The notes beneath the pieces are model-generated. The model worked only from the letters and a program-made list of their open reading frames with translations, had not been told where the DNA came from and searched no databases. Shown here in pieces: positions 35,205-45,366 of a DNA stretch of 64,000 nucleotides. The position numbers and the translations under genes were made by a program. This stretch comes from Brachynemurus nebulosus. Lineage: Eukaryota; Arthropoda; Insecta; Neuroptera; Myrmeleontidae. Each line of letters begins with the position of its first letter. Position 1 is the first letter of the stretch. The stretch is from positions 161,545,498 to 161,609,497 of the forward strand of contig JAPWDM010000001.1 in NCBI GenBank assembly GCA_035578155.1. Reading direction: 5' to 3'.

Positions 35205-36581
35205 ATGCCTAAACCTTACCCCACTGCTAAAAGTATTAAATTCCTGAAGAAAAACGACGGTTTATCGTTTAATTCAGATTCAAGTACATCAAGTAGTTGT
35301 GACTTCGCTAATAATATTGAAATTATTAATAATATTGAATCAAACAATTTAAGTGAAAAATTAGAAAATATGGCACAACCTAGACTAGTATCTATCGATC
35401 AATCAGCTAACGCAGTAGAAACTTTATTAAAAAACTTTCAAATCCCTGATATTATTAAAACAATTATTCCTTATGACGGCAATAGAAGTAATTTATTTAA
35501 TTTTATCGATAGCGTTGATATGGCTGTTGGTCTATTATTTAGTTTAGTTGACGATAATTTAAAAAACCTTTATAGTAACGAAATTAGAAAGAAGATAATA
35601 GGTCCAGCAAATGACGTACTAAATCAGTATGGTAGAGTGAGAAATTGGGATAGCATCAAAGAAATTTTAATAGGACATTATGCAGATAAGAGAGATGAAT
35701 ATAGTTTAACTCGTGATTTATACTCGCTAACACAAGGAAATCAATCAGTTGAATTATTCTTTGGTAGAATTAACGAAGTTTTAGCTCAACTTATAAATAA
35801 CATATCTTTAATGAATACCGACGAAACTGTTAAGAAAATTAAAATTGAACATTACAATCAAGCAGCACTAGATTGTTTTCTAACAGGACTTAATAGGAAT
35901 ATAGGAAACATTGTTCGTGCTTTCCAGCCTAAGACACTTGGAGAAGCATGGCAATGTGTGCAGAGAGAGTTAAACGTTTATTACAAACAGACGCAATACG
36001 GAAACGTTAGGTCGCAACCAAAAGCAAATAATACACCACCAAAACAAATAATTCGTCATGTACACACACCAACACAACCACACATTCCATATACACCACG
36101 ACAACATTTTAATACGAATATACAACCTGTTCAAAACATATTTGGAAACCATCCTCGTTTACAATATTTACCCCAAAACCAGAGACCTTGCAATAATTTT
36201 AATCAAAATCGACCTCAACATAATTACCATCCAATACAGCAAAGTCCAGTCCGTCCGCAACAACAAACACAATCTAATAGGTTTACCCCCGAACCTATGG
36301 ATACAACGTCAGGTAATACTAGACGAATCAGTAATAATAACCATCTATTTAGACAAACGGGACCACCGAGGGTAATTTCAAAAGAATTGTTCAATACTGA
36401 AAATAATCAAGAATTTTATTACGAACCAATAGAAACAGAAATAGAGTCAACAAATCCATTAGAGTACCAATTTAATGAAGAACCGAAACCAGTGGAACTT
36501 GACCAAACTGATTTAAACAATGTAAACTACGTAGAGGATGAGGATTTTCTACCTACAGCCTCGAATCTGCCGGATACGTAG
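35205..36581 (+). CDS. Gag polyprotein (errantivirus)
   Basis: 458 residues, in the usual size range for errantivirus Gag. It forms the particle and packages the RNA. The central region (about residues 85-270) is the alpha-helical capsid-like part, including a Q..VE.FF.R...L segment near residue 180. The C-terminal half (about 270-400) is rich in Asn, Gln, Pro and His with scattered Arg. No CCHC zinc knuckle is present, which is normal for this group, where basic residues bind nucleic acid. The ATG at 35205 is the first in frame after the leader. The stop at 36579-36581 overlaps pol by 40 nt in the -1 frame. No internal stop or frameshift. Confidence 0.9.
   Translation: MPKPYPTAKSIKFLKKNDGLSFNSDSSTSSSCDFANNIEIINNIESNNLSEKLENMAQPRLVSIDQSANAVETLLKNFQIPDIIKTIIPYDGNRSNLFNFIDSVDMAVGLLFSLVDDNLKNLYSNEIRKKIIGPANDVLNQYGRVRNWDSIKEILIGHYADKRDEYSLTRDLYSLTQGNQSVELFFGRINEVLAQLINNISLMNTDETVKKIKIEHYNQAALDCFLTGLNRNIGNIVRAFQPKTLGEAWQCVQRELNVYYKQTQYGNVRSQPKANNTPPKQIIRHVHTPTQPHIPYTPRQHFNTNIQPVQNIFGNHPRLQYLPQNQRPCNNFNQNRPQHNYHPIQQSPVRPQQQTQSNRFTPEPMDTTSGNTRRISNNNHLFRQTGPPRVISKELFNTENNQEFYYEPIETEIESTNPLEYQFNEEPKPVELDQTDLNNVNYVEDEDFLPTASNLPDT
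36542..36581 (+). promoter_or_regulatory. Gag-pol overlap, presumed -1 frameshift region
   Basis: The pol frame opens right after a stop at 36539-36541 and gag ends at 36581, so any -1 shift must happen within these 40 nt. The only homopolymer is TTTT at 36545-36548 (GGATTTTCTACC). It is not a textbook X XXY YYZ heptamer, so slippage may rely on the Phe codon alone or on a downstream structure I have not modelled. Confidence 0.6.
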
Positions 36582-39500
36582 AATTAAATTTACAACAGAC
36601 CAAGAACGGGACGTTACCATACATAATAATAAAAAACGGACCACAGAGACTAAAATTCTTAATAGATACAGGAGCCGACAATAATTTTATAGACCCAAAG
36701 CATGTTGAAAATCTAACTTTAATCCCGACAGACGTAGAAGTAAAAACGGCACTCAAAACACACAAAATTAATAATAAAATACGCATCTCATACTTAAACG
36801 AATTAGATAACACAGAGCCATTAGAATTTCTCGTATTCAAATTTCATTATTATTTTGATGGCATCATAGGGAACCAAACATTGAGACAACTGAAAACAAA
36901 AATAAATTACAATAATCATACAATACAATTCGGGCTAGTTATTAACCGACTATATTACAAACCATGCATTACACCGATAGTTTTCACATTAGAGTCACAG
37001 GAACAGCGCATGATTGAAGTACCCACTTTAGTAAAAAACGGAGATATATTGATTCCTACTATTAAATTAAATCCCCAAGTACAAACTGTTAGTGGAATAT
37101 ACATTGCACATGATTACAAAACAAACGTATTCATTACCAATAATTCTAACGAAAAACAACACGTCATACTTGCACAACCCATAAATAGTGAATCGTTAAA
37201 TAACTACGTGGAATTAAACAATGTGAATACAAATACACCAATGGATACAGACTACTCAGAAAACTACAAATTCGTAACGGAAAATATACGCATGAAACAC
37301 TTGAACAAAGAAGAGCAGGATGCACTGATCAACGTATGTGTCGACTACCGAGACATATTCTACACATCGGACCAACCAATGACCTTTACTTCAGACGTGA
37401 AACACTCAATCAACACAAAGGATGATCTACCAATTTACACCAGGAGTTACAGATATCCTCACATTCACAAAGAAGAGATAGCCAAGCAGATTAATGAAAT
37501 GTTGGAAAAGAATATTATTCGACCGTCGAACTCCCCATGGTCATCACCAATATGGATAGTAGCGAAGAAGGCAGACGCTTCGGGCAAGAAAAAATGGAGA
37601 TTAGTGATCGACTATCGTAAACTCAATGAGAAGACCATCGACGATAAATATCCATTACCGAACATTAGCGATATACTGGACAAATTAGGAAAATGTTATT
37701 ACTTTACAACATTGGACCTCGCATCAGGGTATCATCAAATAGAAATGGATCCAAAGGATATACCTAAAACAGCATTTACAGTTGACAATGGGCATTACGA
37801 ATTCACGCGTATGACGTTCGGACTCAAGAACGCCCCGGCAACCTTCCAACGTGTCATGGACAATATGTTGAGAGAATACATAGGAAAAAACGTATTGGTA
37901 TACATGGATGATATTATCATATTTTCCGCTTCATTAACTGAACATGTAGAGATGCTACGAAAGGTATTTGAAAAGCTAAGACAACATAATTTTAAAACCC
38001 AACTAGACAAATGTGAATTCTTGCATAAAGAAATAGAATTTTTAGGACACGTCGTAACAACAGCAGGCATAAAACCGAACCCAAAGAAGATAGAAGCTAT
38101 TAAACAATTTCCAGTACCAAAAACAACCACCGAAATCAAATCATTCTTAGGATTACTTGGATACTACAGAAAATTCATCAAAGATTTTGCTAAAATCACA
38201 AGACCAATGACGAAGTGTCTACGAAAAGACGTGAAGATTAATATTAAGGACCCTGAATACATAAAATGTTTTGAGTATTGTAAAACTTTACTAACAGGTG
38301 ATCCGATCCTACAATATCCCGACTTTGAAAAACCGTTCATACTCACAACAGACGCATCCAACTATGCTATTGGAGCAGTATTGTCACAAGGACCCGTGGG
38401 ACAGGATAAACCCATATGCTATGCTTCAAGGACACTGAATAAGGCCGAACAAAACTATAGTACCATTGAAAAGGAGTTATTGGCGATCGTATGGGCATGC
38501 AAACAGTTCAGACCATATTTGTTTGGACAGAAATTCAACATACTAACGGATCATAAACCATTAAAATGGGTTTTTTCACTGAAGGAGCCTAATTCAAAAT
38601 TAGTCCGATGGAAAATAAAACTACTGGATTACAACTTCGATATAGATTACAAGCCTGGGAAGGTGAATGCAAACGCGGATGCACTCAGCAGAATAACGAC
38701 AGAGCTAAATACATTAACTACATCACAAGAAGTAGAGACAGCCCATTCTAATGTGGATAACTTAAATGAAGGAATCAGGATCTCTGAACAATCATTAAAC
38801 GAATTCTCCAATCAAATTGTTATAAGTACAGGACTAAGAGAGAAAACATCTACGGAATATTACTTTAAAACTCGTAAGAGGATCACCATAGAAGTAGTAG
38901 AAACACCTACAGAACAACAGTGCATCAATATAATTAAGGAATACTTTTCACCAAACAAACTCAACGCCATTTTAACCGACGACGACACCATGAAAGTAAT
39001 CAGTAAGGTATATGATGAGTATTTTTCGAAATATAAAATTATTAGATGTATGAAGATATTAACCGACATACAGGACACCGACGAACAGGGAAAGCTAATC
39101 AAGGAATACCACGAACTATCAGTACATCGAGGAATAGAAGAAACGTTGAAACACTTGAAAAGGAACTATTACTTCGACAATATGAAATCTAAAATCACAA
39201 CCTATATAAATACGTGCGACACATGTTTAAAATTTAAATATGAACGCCACCCCTTAAGATTAAAACAAGAACAGACCGAACAAGCTACACGACCTTTCGA
39301 AATAATACATTTAGACATACTGTATATAGAAAAAACAAACGTTTTAACTATCTTAGACAAATTTAGTAGGTATGCGGAATGTGCAGTTATCCCATTTAGG
39401 AACTCAAACGAGGTATTAAAAACCCTTAGAAATTACATGGCTAGGAATGGAATACCCAAAAAAATAATTCACGACAACGGTTTAGAATTTTCCAACATTG

Positions 39501-40057
39501 ACGTTAGGGAATTTCTTAAATTATATGGAATCGAACACCATATAACAGCAGCCCGTAACTCTACAGGTAACTCCCCCGTTGAAAGATTACATAACACCAT
39601 ATTAGAAATATTACGTATTCTAAAAGAAAAGAAAAAGCTACCTCTCAGTGAACTGTTAGATTTAACTATGATTACCTACAATAATTCTATCCACTCCAGT
39701 ACGGAACTAACACCTTTTGAAACAATTAAGGGAATACGGGACACTACAATTTTACACCCAAATAGAGATGCCATAACAGAATACACAAAGACGCAGCAGG
39801 ATGAAATTAAAATAATTAAAGAAATTATAAATGCACAAAGTGAAAAACAAAAACAAACGTTAGCCAAAAACAACAATAAACGAAACGATCCACCACAACT
39901 AAACATAGGAGACACAGTTTATGTTAAAAATATACAACGTAACACGAAATTATTACCTCCGTACAATGCAAAAAAAGTAACTGACGACAATAAATTAACC
40001 TTTAAAACAAAGAATTACAAATATCACAAAGCCAAAATAAAACCTAAAAGAAAGTAA
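36542..40057 (+). CDS. Pol polyprotein (protease, RT, RNase H, integrase)
   Basis: An open frame of 1171 codons in the -1 frame relative to gag, with no internal stop. Order: aspartic protease with LIDTGAD (DTG at 36665-36673); reverse transcriptase with LDLASGYHQIEM and the YMDD centre (37901-37912); RNase H with TDAS (Asp at 38351) and TDHKPL (Asp at 38549); integrase with an H..H..C..C zinc finger starting at the His at 39110 and a DD35E-type core with Asp 39314, Asp 39473 and Glu 39581. All catalytic residues are present. The first ATG in the frame is at 36881, downstream of the protease, so translation must come from a Gag-Pol frameshift. It ends 21 nt before the env ATG. Confidence 0.95.
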   Translation, partial: GFSTYSLESAGYVELNLQQTKNGTLPYIIIKNGPQRLKFLIDTGADNNFIDPKHVENLTLIPTDVEVKTALKTHKINNKIRISYLNELDNTEPLEFLVFKFHYYFDGIIGNQTLRQLKTKINYNNHTIQFGLVINRLYYKPCITPIVFTLESQEQRMIEVPTLVKNGDILIPTIKLNPQVQTVSGIYIAHDYKTNVFITNNSNEKQHVILAQPINSESLNNYVELNNVNTNTPMDTDYSENYKFVTENIRMKHLNKEEQDALINVCVDYRDIFYTSDQPMTFTSDVKHSINTKDDLPIYTRSYRYPHIHKEEIAKQINEMLEKNIIRPSNSPWSSPIWIVAKKADASGKKKWRLVIDYRKLNEKTIDDKYPLPNISDILDKLGKCYYFTTLDLASGYHQIEMDPKDIPKTAFTVDNGHYEFTRMTFGLKNAPATFQRVMDNMLREYIGKNVLVYMDDIIIFSASLTEHVEMLRKVFEKLRQHNFKTQLDKCEFLHKEIEFLGHVVTTAGIKPNPKKIEAIKQFPVPKTTTEIKSFLGLLGYYRKFIKDFAKITRPMTKCLRKDVKINIKDPEYIKCFEYCKTLLTGDPILQYPDFEKPFILTTDASNYAIGAVLSQGPVGQDKPICYASRTLNKAEQNYSTIEKELLAIVWACKQFRPYLFGQKFNILTDHKPLKWVFSLKEPNSKLVRWKIKLLDYNFDIDYKPGKVNANADALSRITTELNTLTTSQEVETAHSNVDNLNEGIRISEQSLNEFSNQIVISTGLREKTSTEYYFKTRKRITIEVVETPTEQQCINIIKEYFSPNKLNAILTDDDTMKVISKVYDEYFSKYKIIRCMKILTDIQDTDEQGKLIKEYHELSVHRGIEETLKHLKRNYYFDNMKSKITTYINTCDTCLKFKYERHPLRLKQEQTEQATRPFEIIHLDILYIEKTNVLTILDKFSRYAECAVIPFRNSNEVLKTLRNYMARNGIPKKIIHDNGLEFSNIDVREFLKLYGIEHHITAARNSTGNSPVERLHNTILEILRILKEKKKLPLSELLDLTMITYNNSIHSSTELTPFETIKGIRDTTILHPNRDAITEYTKTQQDEIKIIKEIINAQSEKQKQTLAKNNNKRNDPPQLNIGDTVYVKNIQRNTKLLPPYNAKKVTDDNKLTFKTKNYKYHKAKIKPKRK

Positions 40058-40066
40058 TGTTGTTAC

Positions 40067-40068
40067 AG
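40067..40068 (+). promoter_or_regulatory. Putative env splice acceptor
   Basis: TGTTGTTACAG ends in AG between the pol stop (40055-40057) and the env ATG (40079). An exon starting at 40069 gives one base plus three codons before that ATG, all in the env frame. This phase fits the donor at 35167. Confidence 0.6.
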
Positions 40069-40078
40069 GTTCTTAACA

Positions 40079-41644
40079 ATGACGAACGCGCAAAGAATAG
40101 AATACCACGACATATCGCACACAAAAGGACTTATCGCACTTAATTTAGGTACAACTAGAGTAGTTTCCCATTATAATAATCTAATACATATAATTAACAT
40201 AACTAACATTAGAGACACATTAGGGTACTTAAGAGATAACATTTATAATACTAGTCTTAACGCAACATTATTTTACAATACGAAAAATCTAAAGGATTTA
40301 TACAACAAAATAGAGCGAAACTTAGAAAACTTAGAACCGAGGACAATTAGAAGTAAAAGAGGTTTGATAAACGCATTAGGGACCGTAATAAAAGCAATAT
40401 CTGGCAATATGGACAACAACGACGCGATAGAAATCAACAAACAAATAGAAACCCTCAAAGATAATAGTTTGTTACTAAAGGACAGAATAGACCAACAACA
40501 CAGATTAAACACACAGATGATCGAGCGATTTAATAACATCACGGATTTTATAAATACTGAACAAGCTAAACTTAAAATTTTAGCCAATGCTATGAAAACA
40601 TATCCCCAAATAGAACAACAACTGTTTCAGTCACAATACTATTTTTCTTTACAATCACAACTTCAATACTTAAACCAGCACGTTAACGACATTATATTAT
40701 CGATAGAACTAGCTAAGTTAAATGTGATATCTAGGCATATCCTTACAAAGAATGAATTAAAGTTAGTTTATGAAAATTTGAAAAGTAGTATCAACATTAT
40801 TAGTGATGAACACTTGTATGAACTACTCAACTTAAAAGCCTACTACAACGGAACCAATATCATATTCGCTGTAATGATTCCACAGTTCAGGAATAATATT
40901 TTTAATACTATCAAAATAAGACCCATCCCTGAAAACCATCAAATTATAAAACCAAAAACCAATATAATCCTGCATAACAAAACCCATTACCAATTCCTAG
41001 AAAAGACTTGCAATAAGATAGAACAGGATTTTATCTGCCCACCTGTAATATTAACACCAAAGGAAGCTAACCGATGCGAAATAAAGATATTGGAAAATAA
41101 ACCAGCACAATGTACGCTACATCGCACAATAGGAGAAGAATTCATAGAAGAAATAGAAGACAACCACATAATCGTCATAACTAATCATTCAATCGACATC
41201 ACGAACAACTGCGGAAAGAACATTACCAACTTCATTGGAAAACTACATATCATCGTAGACCAATGTCATGTAACGATCAATCAAATAACTTATGGGACTC
41301 TAGACAATACCATCAACAACATAGTTTTGGAACAAATATTATATAACACTGTTAATATTACTGACATTTCTAAAGATATAAACTTAGATCTGTTACAGCT
41401 GAAACATCTAGAAAATACGGATACCATTCAATTTATCAAATATCAACATTACACCCACATGACCGTCACAGTCATCACCATTGGAATCTTAATAGTAATC
41501 GGTACGAGTTACGTTACATGCAGAAGATGCAAGAGAGCAAAAACAACACAAGAATCAGTCCAATACATGTTGGCACCTACGGCACCACCAATCGACAGGT
41601 CGTCAGTCGTTCAATTCCCCTTCAAAATTGAACTTCCATCTTAG
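40079..41644 (+). CDS. Env glycoprotein (errantivirus, class I fusion type)
   Basis: 521 codons from the ATG at 40079. Errantivirus Env shares ancestry with baculovirus F proteins: a membrane glycoprotein cleaved by furin into surface and fusion subunits. Here a basic RSKR site is at residues 91-94, followed at once by a Gly/Ala-rich hydrophobic segment of the fusion-peptide type. Helical heptad-like stretches cover about 110-230, Cys pairs and N-glycosylation sequons lie in the ectodomain, one membrane segment spans about 462-480, and a 41-residue tail begins with a CxxC and basic residues. No signal peptide lies between the ATG and the ectodomain; splicing from the 5' leader is predicted to supply it, so the real start is probably upstream. 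No stops or frameshifts. Confidence 0.88.
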   Translation: MTNAQRIEYHDISHTKGLIALNLGTTRVVSHYNNLIHIINITNIRDTLGYLRDNIYNTSLNATLFYNTKNLKDLYNKIERNLENLEPRTIRSKRGLINALGTVIKAISGNMDNNDAIEINKQIETLKDNSLLLKDRIDQQHRLNTQMIERFNNITDFINTEQAKLKILANAMKTYPQIEQQLFQSQYYFSLQSQLQYLNQHVNDIILSIELAKLNVISRHILTKNELKLVYENLKSSINIISDEHLYELLNLKAYYNGTNIIFAVMIPQFRNNIFNTIKIRPIPENHQIIKPKTNIILHNKTHYQFLEKTCNKIEQDFICPPVILTPKEANRCEIKILENKPAQCTLHRTIGEEFIEEIEDNHIIVITNHSIDITNNCGKNITNFIGKLHIIVDQCHVTINQITYGTLDNTINNIVLEQILYNTVNITDISKDINLDLLQLKHLENTDTIQFIKYQHYTHMTVTVITIGILIVIGTSYVTCRRCKRAKTTQESVQYMLAPTAPPIDRSSVVQFPFKIELPS

Positions 41645-41653
41645 GGAGGGAAG
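41644..41653 (+). other. Polypurine tract
   Basis: GGGAGGGAAG directly adjoins the 3' LTR and primes plus-strand DNA in retroviruses of this type. Its first G is the last base of the env stop codon. Confidence 0.85.
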
Positions 41654-42059
41654 AGTTATGAACTACAATATAGCCATTTAACAATATCTTCATATTACAC
41701 TAAATTCAACATTAGCATACGTGACAAACAACAAGTATAATTTCAAGTGAAAGGAAAGTCCAACTTCTGACCTATATTCATTAAGTATATCCGCAGGACA
41801 CACGACCAATGTCATTCCAGAAAGTAACAGGAAATTCAACCGTATATAAGTCACGATACAAATGGGCCAAACAACAGTCGTTCAACACACACTTTACCGA
41901 AGTCAACTACTTTGCCGGATAATTGACTCGATCACCGCGCGGTGATAAAGTAAATTATTTTATTTCAAATTATATTGTAAAAAATTGTATTCTTGTAAAA
42001 ATTTGTATTTTGTGAAATAAAATTTTTTTTAAACATAAACTTCTGCCGAGTTTATATTT
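41654..42059 (+). repeat. 3' LTR of the errantivirus (406 bp)
   Basis: Same sequence as 34419-34824 by eye. The TATA box is at 41843-41849. It is followed at once by TACA (42060-42063), the copy of the target duplication. Confidence 0.92.
42016..42021 (+). terminator. Polyadenylation signal in the 3' LTR
   Basis: AATAAA, followed by a T-rich stretch, about 40 bp before the LTR end. It is the likely 3' end signal of the genomic and env RNAs. Confidence 0.6.
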
Positions 42060-42413
42060 TACATATTGGCGCTATTGGATACTATTGGGACTACTGGACA
42101 AGATAGTGCGTATACATATATGTAGTTATAGGTACAGAGCCACATGGGGGTTCGTTGATAACAAAGAGTAAAAACTAAAAAAGTGACAATTAACAATAAC
42201 GTTTTTCCTGTTTCATTTTAACACATGTTCCTTTGTAGAATTACAAATAAAATGAAATTATTTTTGGTAAAAATCGGTTATCGATCTCTTGCTTTTAATA
42301 ATCGATTCATGAATCGATTCAAAAGAAAAAAATCGAAAAAAAAATCGATTTTTTAAGCTTCGATTAATCGATTTTCGATTAATCGATTTAAAATCGACAT
42401 CTCTAGTCTTTTG

Positions 42414-43914
42414 TATCGTCCTAGCTAATCTATTTAAGCAATTGCACGTAAAAATTCAAGTCAATTGGATGAATATTGCTGAAGTTATCTTGCCCACCGT
42501 TTTGGAAAACGTAGTTTTGAGCAAAATTCATGTGAAGATTCAAAACGTGTTTGTGCGTTTGTGCCTATCGTTTTTGAGTTATTTATGGAAATATAGCAAA
42601 ATTAACAAAATAAGGTAATGGAAACCTATATATACTCATATTTAAATAAACTAACTTCCATTCGCGTAGTCATATGTAGACATATAAGTAAAAATGCAAT
42701 AGTGCACATATCCGGTCGCATTGTTACATCACATCCGGTCAGACAGATTGATCAAATGATCAAATATAAAATACACACATACATACATGTGGAAAAAGAT
42801 ATACTGTAATTATTAGTATTACTATTATCATTTTAAAACGTGTACAATATTGGATGTGGAATTTAACTAATTCACGGTTCAGTTACTTACAACTGGGGTT
42901 ATTATTTTTCATTCATAAATAAAAATGTGTTTAATAAAATTATTTTATTTTATATAGAAATGAACCAGTATGATATTTTTTCGCAAGTTTATTTTTCACC
43001 AAAAGGAAAATTCAGATATTAAATACTCAGTCTCATGGTGTGAAATATGTTTTGAGGTCCCTATTAGAAGCCAAAAATCATATTTACTAAAATTTATATA
43101 TGTAGGTATTATACACATATTTTATGTATGTTTATTTATTTATGTATTTATGTATCAGCAAGGTAACTCTCGAGTAAAACATTCCATTTTTATGAAATGG
43201 GGGGAAAACATTGGAAACAACAAATCTTTCGATGAGTTCTTTAGTCAGGCGTGTCGGCTGCCTAAAGCATGGTTTTTTGGGTATTCTTCGTCAAAAAAAA
43301 TGAATTTTTGTTAAAAATTACTACAATTCAAAAGCTTTCCAATTTTTTTACAGCATCAAAAAGAGCGTTTTTTAAATCATTGTCCTTAGTAAGCTGGTTC
43401 TCCAGAAAACCTAAAAAAACAAATTTTAGTCCCTTTGCCAAAACTGAAACGTTTCTCGATTTTTTTTTTATTAAACCATCAAAGATATTTTTTGAAATAT
43501 TATCTGTGTAAACTAGTTTTCGAGAAAAATAAAAAATAAAAAAAATTTTAGTTTGTTTATAATTTGTATACTTATACAGGTTATAAGTAAAATAAATCTC
43601 GTCACATAATCATGTAATATACAGGGTGACGATTGTAAAATAATAATTTACAGGACAAATATGTCTGACTGTATCTACTAATAATTAATTAAACCCTTGT
43701 AGTTATTATAGTTTATTATTGTTACCATAAGATATGGTCTGAGCATCAAACCACTTTAAGGACTTCATAAAAGTCTGTTACGAGTACGAGGAAGCTGTGT
43801 GCCACCTTCCATTGACAATGTATTTAATTTGGTATTTAGGTCATCTATACATATACCTAATAAAACTGTAACAAGACCATACCTGTACATGGAATATTTT
43901 TTGAAAATTGTACT
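42414..43914. other. AT-rich DNA, no gene seen
   Basis: Frames at 42970-43511 are Lys/Phe rich and match nothing. A weak text similarity to dispersed repeats continues from the hAT-like insertion site to about 42600. Confidence 0.35.
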
Positions 43915-44236
43915 GCTGTCTGTCAAAAATTTTGTCTGTCTGTCTGTCTGTCTATCTGCCTGTCTGTTCACGCATCACGCAAAAACTACTGGACGGATTT
44001 TAGTGACATTTGGTCTGATGTTAACTCATTACCTGGGTCAACATATAAGATACTTTTTACTACGGTAAAATGTTTCCTTCCCTTGGGAAAATATAAAAAT
44101 AATTTTAAACATGTGCATGTATTACGCAAAAATTATTGTTCTATGTATGTTCTGTATAATTATTATACTTATATATTCTTCTCATTGATTTTATAACAAT
44201 GTGTCGCGCGAACAACGTCGCGGATACAGCTAGTTT
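43915..44236 (+). repeat. Non-LTR retroposon-like 3' region
   Basis: A (CTGT)n tract (about 43918-43966) is followed by CACGCAAAAACTACTGGACGG, ATTTTAGTGACATTTGG and, at the end, GTCGCGGATACAGCTAGTTT. This series is a familiar one in insect genomes and marks 3' parts of RTE-type LINEs or their SINEs. The middle is decayed and there is no coding frame. Family from memory, not searched. Confidence 0.45.
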
Positions 44237-44566
44237 CTAATAAATCATTTATAATTCAGGTTCATTTTGCCACATTAATATTATTCAGCTTTGAGTAAAA
44301 TGCGTATTCAACTTTACATGTCTCTAAGTGCGGAGAGGGCAATAAATAACTTCCATATATTTCTCGTTAATCTACGCACTGACAGTGAGATAAACATTAT
44401 ATGAGATAATCATTAAAATCTGTGAAATATGGTATGTGTGTATTGTGTACCTACACACGTGTCCACCAATGATTATGATTATGTGTCCATTGAGTATAGG
44501 TACAGATTATGGTAAAATTGGCGATACTTCTTTATACATCACATGAATCTATTAAGGGGTGAAATA
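44237..44566. other. AT-rich DNA, no gene seen
   Basis: Nothing recognised. Confidence 0.4.
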
Positions 44567-44736
44567 CAACTTGTCTATGAGACGATGATCTCTGACGCCG
44601 TCGTTGCCTTCATTGTGATCTGTCTCTTTTTAGCATAATATGTATTCCCTTTGTCTCTTTTTAGCATAACTGTTCGTGTCAATTCTCCTCTTCCCTTCGT
44701 CCTGCTATTAGAGATCGTCGTCTCATAGACAAGTAG
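44567..44736. mobile_element. 170-bp MITE flanked by TA
   Basis: The inverted ends (CAACTTGTCTATGAGACGAT and, from the right, CTACTTGTCTATGAGACGAC) continue into GATCTCT with two mismatches over 27 bp. TA is at 44565-44566 and 44737-44738. TA target and short size fit a Tc1/mariner-type MITE. Internally TGTCTCTTTTTAGCATAA occurs twice. Confidence 0.75.
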
Positions 44737-45366
44737 TACTTTTGGAACGAGAAAAAAAGATTCAAATTTTTTTTTTCCATAAAATATTAGTAAAATATCT
44801 CAAGAAAATGCAATGTGCAAAAATAGTATAGTATAAATAGTATCAAGTTTTACCCGACCGTTTTTTTTTAAATTTATACCTACCAAATATTACGTTATAT
44901 TATTGACTTTTGTACCTAGATGTAAAAATTACATGTTAACATTCATCATACAAAAATATTTTTTGTAATACAAAAATAGACTGTATTTTCATCAAATTTA
45001 CTATTTTTTTTTTTTTTAATTCAGGCAAAATCGTAAATTTTGGTACTTTTCGAAATTTAATTGTTTTGATATTCTACATTTTTAAATTTTCCTAATAATA
45101 ATAGGGTATACTTGATTGTATTCAAAATTTGTTTTAAATATTAAATAATGTTAAATATATATTATTCTTAAAGATATTTAATTTTAGTAGGTAGTAACAA
45201 AGGAAAATATTCTTTAGTTATGTAAAAAATCGATTTTGAAAATTACAAATTTTTTGTCTTCATTTAAATGAATAAGAACACTCTATTACTTAAAAATGAC
45301 GTCATGTTTTGTAGTAAATATCATAGACTAGATATCATCATAGATGTACATATCATAGATATATAA

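Larger units (their letters stand above)
34419..42059 (+). mobile_element. Complete errantivirus (gypsy group, endogenous)
   Basis: This is an insect endogenous retrovirus of the gypsy/errantivirus type: LTR, tRNA-Ser primer site, gag, pol (protease, reverse transcriptase, RNase H, integrase), env, purine tract, LTR. The TSD is TACA (34415-34418 and 42060-42063) within TATACATA, consistent with gypsy-group preference for alternating pyrimidine-purine sites. The LTRs appear identical and all three frames are open, so the insertion is young. It lies inside the hAT-like element at 33926-42405. Whether it is transcribed or mobile cannot be told from sequence alone. Confidence 0.95.
33926..42405. 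mobile_element. hAT-like nonautonomous element split by an errantivirus
   Basis: TAGAGATGTCGATT at 33926 is mirrored at the right end (AATCGACATCTCTA, ending 42405). GTCTTTTG is duplicated exactly at 33918-33925 and 42406-42413. An 8-bp duplication with a TAGAGATG tip fits the hAT superfamily. Both subterminal regions (33950-34050, 42290-42395) are packed with ATCGATT/AATCGAT repeats, as expected of transposase-binding clusters. Without the 7.64-kb retrovirus the element is about 0.83 kb and has no coding capacity. Confidence 0.85.

Noticed and set aside
37795..40587. Antisense frames in pol and env
   Set aside because: They overlap strongly supported sense genes and are their shadows.
40079..41644. 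Env as an N-terminally truncated relic because it lacks a signal peptide
   Set aside because: A donor and acceptor in matching phase explain the missing start; the rest of the protein is intact.
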